A program made the translations under genes and the position numbers. Positions 60,174 to 64,000 of a DNA stretch of 64,000 bases are shown one piece after another. Position 1 is the first letter of the stretch. Each line of letters begins with the position of its first letter. The stretch spans positions 108,190 to 172,189 of the forward strand of contig WTPW01000959.1 in assembly GCA_009809945.1 (NCBI GenBank), in the 5' to 3' direction. The DNA is from Gigaspora margarita (Eukaryota > Glomeromycota > Glomeromycetes > Diversisporales > Gigasporaceae). The notes under the pieces are model-generated. The model had not been told where the DNA came from and ran no database searches. It was given only the letters and a program-made list of their open reading frames with translations.

Positions 60174-61108
60174 TAAGGTTGCCGGCCGTAAGTAAAAAAT
60201 TACATTACGAACTATAACCTGGGCTGCAACCCTAATTACAACTTGTATCAAAGTTGTAAATATGTCGTAATAGTTATAATTGTAATGCTTGTTAATTGTC
60301 GTAATGGTTGTAATTGTATCTTGCACGTCCTTATAGAAGTGAAATAGTCATATAATGACTTAACAAATTTAATGAAATTTAATGATAGATAACAAAATAA
60401 CAGTACAGATGAACGAAAATTGACTTTTAAATACTTTAATTATTAATAATCTTCAAAATGTTTGCATTTAAGTGCACCAGGAAAAAACTGGATGCTTTAG
60501 AGTTTACCGGGTGTTTGACAAGCCCCTAAACAGGACTTTTTTGATCATTAAAACAAATCAAATATTGCTATATAAATGTTATATATCAGATATCTAACAT
60601 TCAGTGATTTATTTATAGGTATTAGAAAAAAAAAGGTACTGTTTAGGGACTTATTAAACATCCCCTAAAAAAATCTAAACTACTATTTATTCTAATCAAT
60701 CAAATTTTCTATGGGTTAATCCGTCAAGGTCAAAACCCGGTTTTCTTTTGAAAGTACTGTATTCATGTTTGTATAAGCAAACCAATCAGAGTACTTTCAA
60801 CATAAGAGACGCATTGCATATATGTAGTATAGATTTGGGCATTGCTCATGATTATTGGAAATGCGCATGTATCTATACTCGTACGTACTTGGGGGTTTTT
60901 TTTTCAAAATCACTGAAATCTTGTTAATATCTGGCGTAATGTGACTGCATCACACAATTATATACTCTACGACCATTACACCCATTACAACCATTACACC
61001 CATTACAACCATTACACCCATTACGACAATTATACCTATTACAGCAACTTCGAGATCAAAGATTGCAACCTTCCAACTCTAGTAAACATATTACGGTAGG
61101 CAACCTTA
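60174..61108. mobile_element. 935-bp hAT-type non-autonomous element
   Basis: Ends TAAGGTTGCCGGCCGTAA and, inverted, TAAGGTTGCCTACCGTAAT with a perfect 8-bp duplication ATGTTAAA (60166-60173, 61109-61116). Both subterminal parts are repeats: TTGTAATG/GTCGTAATGG phrases on the left, and an array of 'CATTACACC / CATTACAAC' 10-mers at 60970-61040 on the right. A smaller inverted structure (about 60514-60668) is nested inside. Confidence 0.88.
60514..60668. mobile_element. ~150-bp MITE nested in the hAT-type element
   Basis: Inverted ends GGGTGTTTGACAAGCCCCTA then AACAG and, from the right, GGGGATGTTTAATAAGTCCC then TAAACAG. Borders and target duplication are not certain. Confidence 0.5.
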
Positions 61109-61116
61109 ATGTTAAA

Positions 61117-64000
61117 TAATATTAATGTTACCGTATTAAAATGTTTATTACTAGCTAATGTATAATAATAATATAATACATTCATCTCGTGATCTATTCA
61201 TGATCTATTGTAAAAATATTTATTAAACAATAAATTTTAATCGCGTAAAAAATTAACTAACGTTAAAGTAATAGCGACGGATAGTCTTCTTTACTTGTTA
61301 GCTAAACTAATAAATCAATCCTTCCAAACATAAAATCATACCACATTCTAATCTCATATTCCAATAATTTATGATTCTCAAACTTTTAAAATTTTAATAC
61401 ATTTTAACAAAAATTTTGATATATAAAAAATTTTAGTTTATATTAAATTAATAGTTTAGTTACTTAATATACTAATTGGAAGATTTAATTTCTACATATT
61501 TTTTAAACCTTTTAATGTAATATTTTAGTATTAAGTGACTTTCTTGATCAACCGTAAACTAATTATACCGCAGTCAACAAAAACTTTATTGATATTTAAA
61601 TAGGATTTGCTCATCTATTATTTCATAGAATTTACTAGTAACATCTAGAGATCTGGCACTCATCTGGACATTCTTAAATTCTTTGTCGTGCCAGAAATAT
61701 ATAACTTTTAACCTCCTTTTCCTGTAACATATCAAGGTTTGATACAGCATCATCTTCGTGTATAAAAATGTATGATCCAAATATATGCAAAATCAGCTAT
61801 CAAGACCAAGTTTTATTGATATTAACAATTTAACAAAATTTACGCAACCTATCAATAACTGCATTAAGCAGATATTTGAATAATTGTTTTTAATCTGTCA
61901 CGATGATAGGATCTAGTGCCACATGTACTGTGCCAGATGTAAAATTACCCATAGTCGGGCTCACTACGAAACGTGAGTACTTGCGTCATCATCAACTAAT
62001 CAAGAAGTTGCACAAACAGAATATTCTACGTCAGTGCTTTTGATGTTAGAGTGTATCTTATTCATATGAATTCCTAGTTGTCTAGGCAAGTTCGGAAACA
62101 CCGGAAACTAAGAAGAAAGAATGTTCATTGCTAAAAACGGTGGCCACGATGTGCTTTCAATTTCTTACTAGATATTTACACAAATGTGATAGCGTAACTT
62201 TGAATACACAATAACTCGACAAATAATTCAGCGAGAAACTGGCCCTCTATGGGCAGATTTGTTTCCATTCAATATTGTCACAAATTCTATTTTATCACTT
62301 ATGATGATCAAAAATGACCATTAACCAATCAAATTAATAATGTGACATTTGTCAATCAATAACTGATAACAATTTACTGTCAAACACTTTATTATCAAAT
62401 GATTTATTATTAGCAAAGCTTTATTTAATTATATATTTTTAAATAGTAATTCGATTCTATATTTTTGTTATCACCTTCTACTAGAAACGTATTTCAACTA
62501 GTGTTCTGACCCATCACAAAAATCCCAACTTGGGTCACCTGCGAGTGGGTCATCCTATAACCCGGGTGAACACTACATTAGCAAATTTTATATATAGATA
62601 TATATCGATTACTAACCGGTAAGATATATATCGATAATCAACACCCCTGCCGATTATTATCGATAGTGATAGTAATCGATATATATCTGGTGTTACTATC
62701 AGTTGGGAGATATCAGACCCGCCGGTTAAAGCTACTTGGATAGTAAATTAAAATAATGTAATCAAATAGGTTGATATGGATATCGGCTTAAGGGAAGGGG
62801 CGGCAGAATTCAGATCGAGAATTCTGAAGGAGGCGGAGTATTTTGGTGTAAAGGAAATTGAATCGGGTGGAGTGTAGTTTAAGGGATATATCGGGTTATA
62901 ATTAGAATAGTAATTGAGGTGCAAAATCAGTCAACAATCGGCATAAAATCAAACAATGTATCAATCAATCAAATCAAATGTATTGTTCCTATAATCAGTG
63001 ATGTATCAGCATAGGTATATGTATATTGGCAGCAGAATAATTAATCAGTCAATATGCAAAGGAAATAAAAATACAATAATAGCAGCGTAACACTAATAAT
63101 CAAAGTTGAGATTTCGATAATACAAAGTGTACATATAAGTTGCCTTTGGCTTTGAAATGCCTACTAACTTATATAGGGTCAAGGTTTATATTTAAACAAA
63201 TAGTCAGATCGAAGTCTGAAGTCTTTATTGAAGGCAGAATTCAAACCTTTAAATACATGTTTTTGGGTACATAAATTAATTACAGTATTCTACTTAAGAA
63301 AACTTTTATCTGTGTTAACTTATTTTTAGAATCATTCAATTCTTTTCAACACCAATCCCTTCATTAATCATATTAATTACCGATACTCTTTTCCCTTATT
63401 TAAGAGTTCCGTCCGTGAGGGAAAGTTTTGAAACGCATTAGCAGATTCCTGAAAATACTTGAATGCCTCGTGGGCATCCAGGATGAGCTAAATAATCCAA
63501 TGTCACCATGAGACACGTACCGAAGACTTCTTATTCAAGCGCGTTGGTGTAAACGGGAGCCGGGTTGCAATAGTCGATCCATCTCCCGGTTGATAATCGT
63601 GCTTATATAAGTCCTCGATCTAACTTTTAGTATAATATCCCGATATGGCAATAAGTAATGATATATATATGTATAACTAAAAAGGAAATAAAAGAGATAT
63701 GTATACGATAACAAATAAAGAAATAATAAAGAATATTCATATGTTGATCGATTATCGATCAATATCGGTGATCAATATATACGGTTTAAGAGTTCAGGGC
63801 GATCAATTTAAATCGATCACTAGGGTTTCGATGCAAGGTTTAACGTTAAGACCAAAATTAAAAAATTTTCCAGGGGTAACACTGGTTAATCGATATAAAT
63901 CTATCATAATATGATATCAATTTTGCAATTAATAATTATTATATTCACATAATTATCCTTTTTGCAAATTTTTAAACGTTTTACAGGTTTTTGCAAGTTT
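61117..64000. other. Repeat-like terminal region without a supported gene
   Basis: AT-rich sequence to about 62500, then a stretch with GATCGATA/TATCGAT inverted phrases (62580-62690) and G-rich parts (62750-62900). More mixed-base DNA follows at 63390-63640. It may be part of a larger repeat running off the window; no protein match was recognised on either strand. Short open frames near 63535-63914 are not convincing. Confidence 0.4.

Noticed and set aside
62500-62575. hAT-type MITE with TAGTGTTCTGACCC / GGGTGAACACTA ends
   Set aside because: The ends are complementary over a short length, but the 8-bp flanks do not match.
62560-63640. Possible old LTR-type retroelement remnant near the right edge
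   Set aside because: Only base composition and a few phrases suggested it; no paired terminal repeats and no recognisable proteins in the window.

Overview
The window looks like nuclear DNA of an arbuscular mycorrhizal fungus of the Rhizophagus type (Glomeromycotina). The clues are very AT-rich sequence, many short introns (about 55-130 bp), a decayed BTB-BACK-TLDc gene of the kind greatly expanded in that group, a fungal Zn2Cys6 regulator, and dense DNA transposons with few genes between them. This assignment comes from gene content and composition only; no search was run.

From 1 to about 32 kb it is almost entirely repeats. There is a decayed multi-exon gene of unknown function (0.6-2.35 kb), two large elements with inverted ends (3.08-5.62 and 5.72-7.04 kb), a tRNA-derived SINE with a 16-bp target duplication (8.32-8.84 kb), a short remnant of a bacterial type III restriction helicase (9.45-9.67 kb), a BTB-BACK-TLDc pseudogene (12.8-14.2 kb), and a 7.4-kb hAT transposon with both ends and its 8-bp target duplication (17.3-24.8 kb). 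That hAT copy is split by a 1.8-kb element that went in at TA. From 24.8 to 31.8 kb lie nested fold-back and miniature elements.

Host genes lie mainly from 32 to 60 kb. They are a five-SANT-repeat Myb-like protein (32.25-33.37, minus), a dead ClpB/Hsp78-type disaggregase riddled with miniature transposons (33.78-38.35, minus), an RS-rich RRM protein (38.57-40.38, plus), a small single-pass membrane protein (48.35-49.02, minus), a Zn2Cys6 transcription factor in four exons (49.83-52.90, plus), and an mRNA-capping guanylyltransferase in twelve exons with a very long Q/S-rich tail (54.78-59.56, plus). For the last two, the exon lengths I derived sum to exact multiples of three (890 and 1143 residues). 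Between and after them are a Tc1/mariner-type element (41.65-43.30) with a miniature element nested in it, further miniature elements, and a 0.94-kb hAT-type element (60.17-61.11).

The main pattern is the number of short elements whose exact ends can be read from target duplications: about ten hAT-type (8 bp) and several TA-type. Four hAT-type copies sit inside one ClpB gene, three of them in what was coding sequence. Other points of interest are an array at 3.4-4.6 kb that alternates exon-like and intron-like units, and the bacterial helicase remnant in which TGA stands at a conserved Trp.
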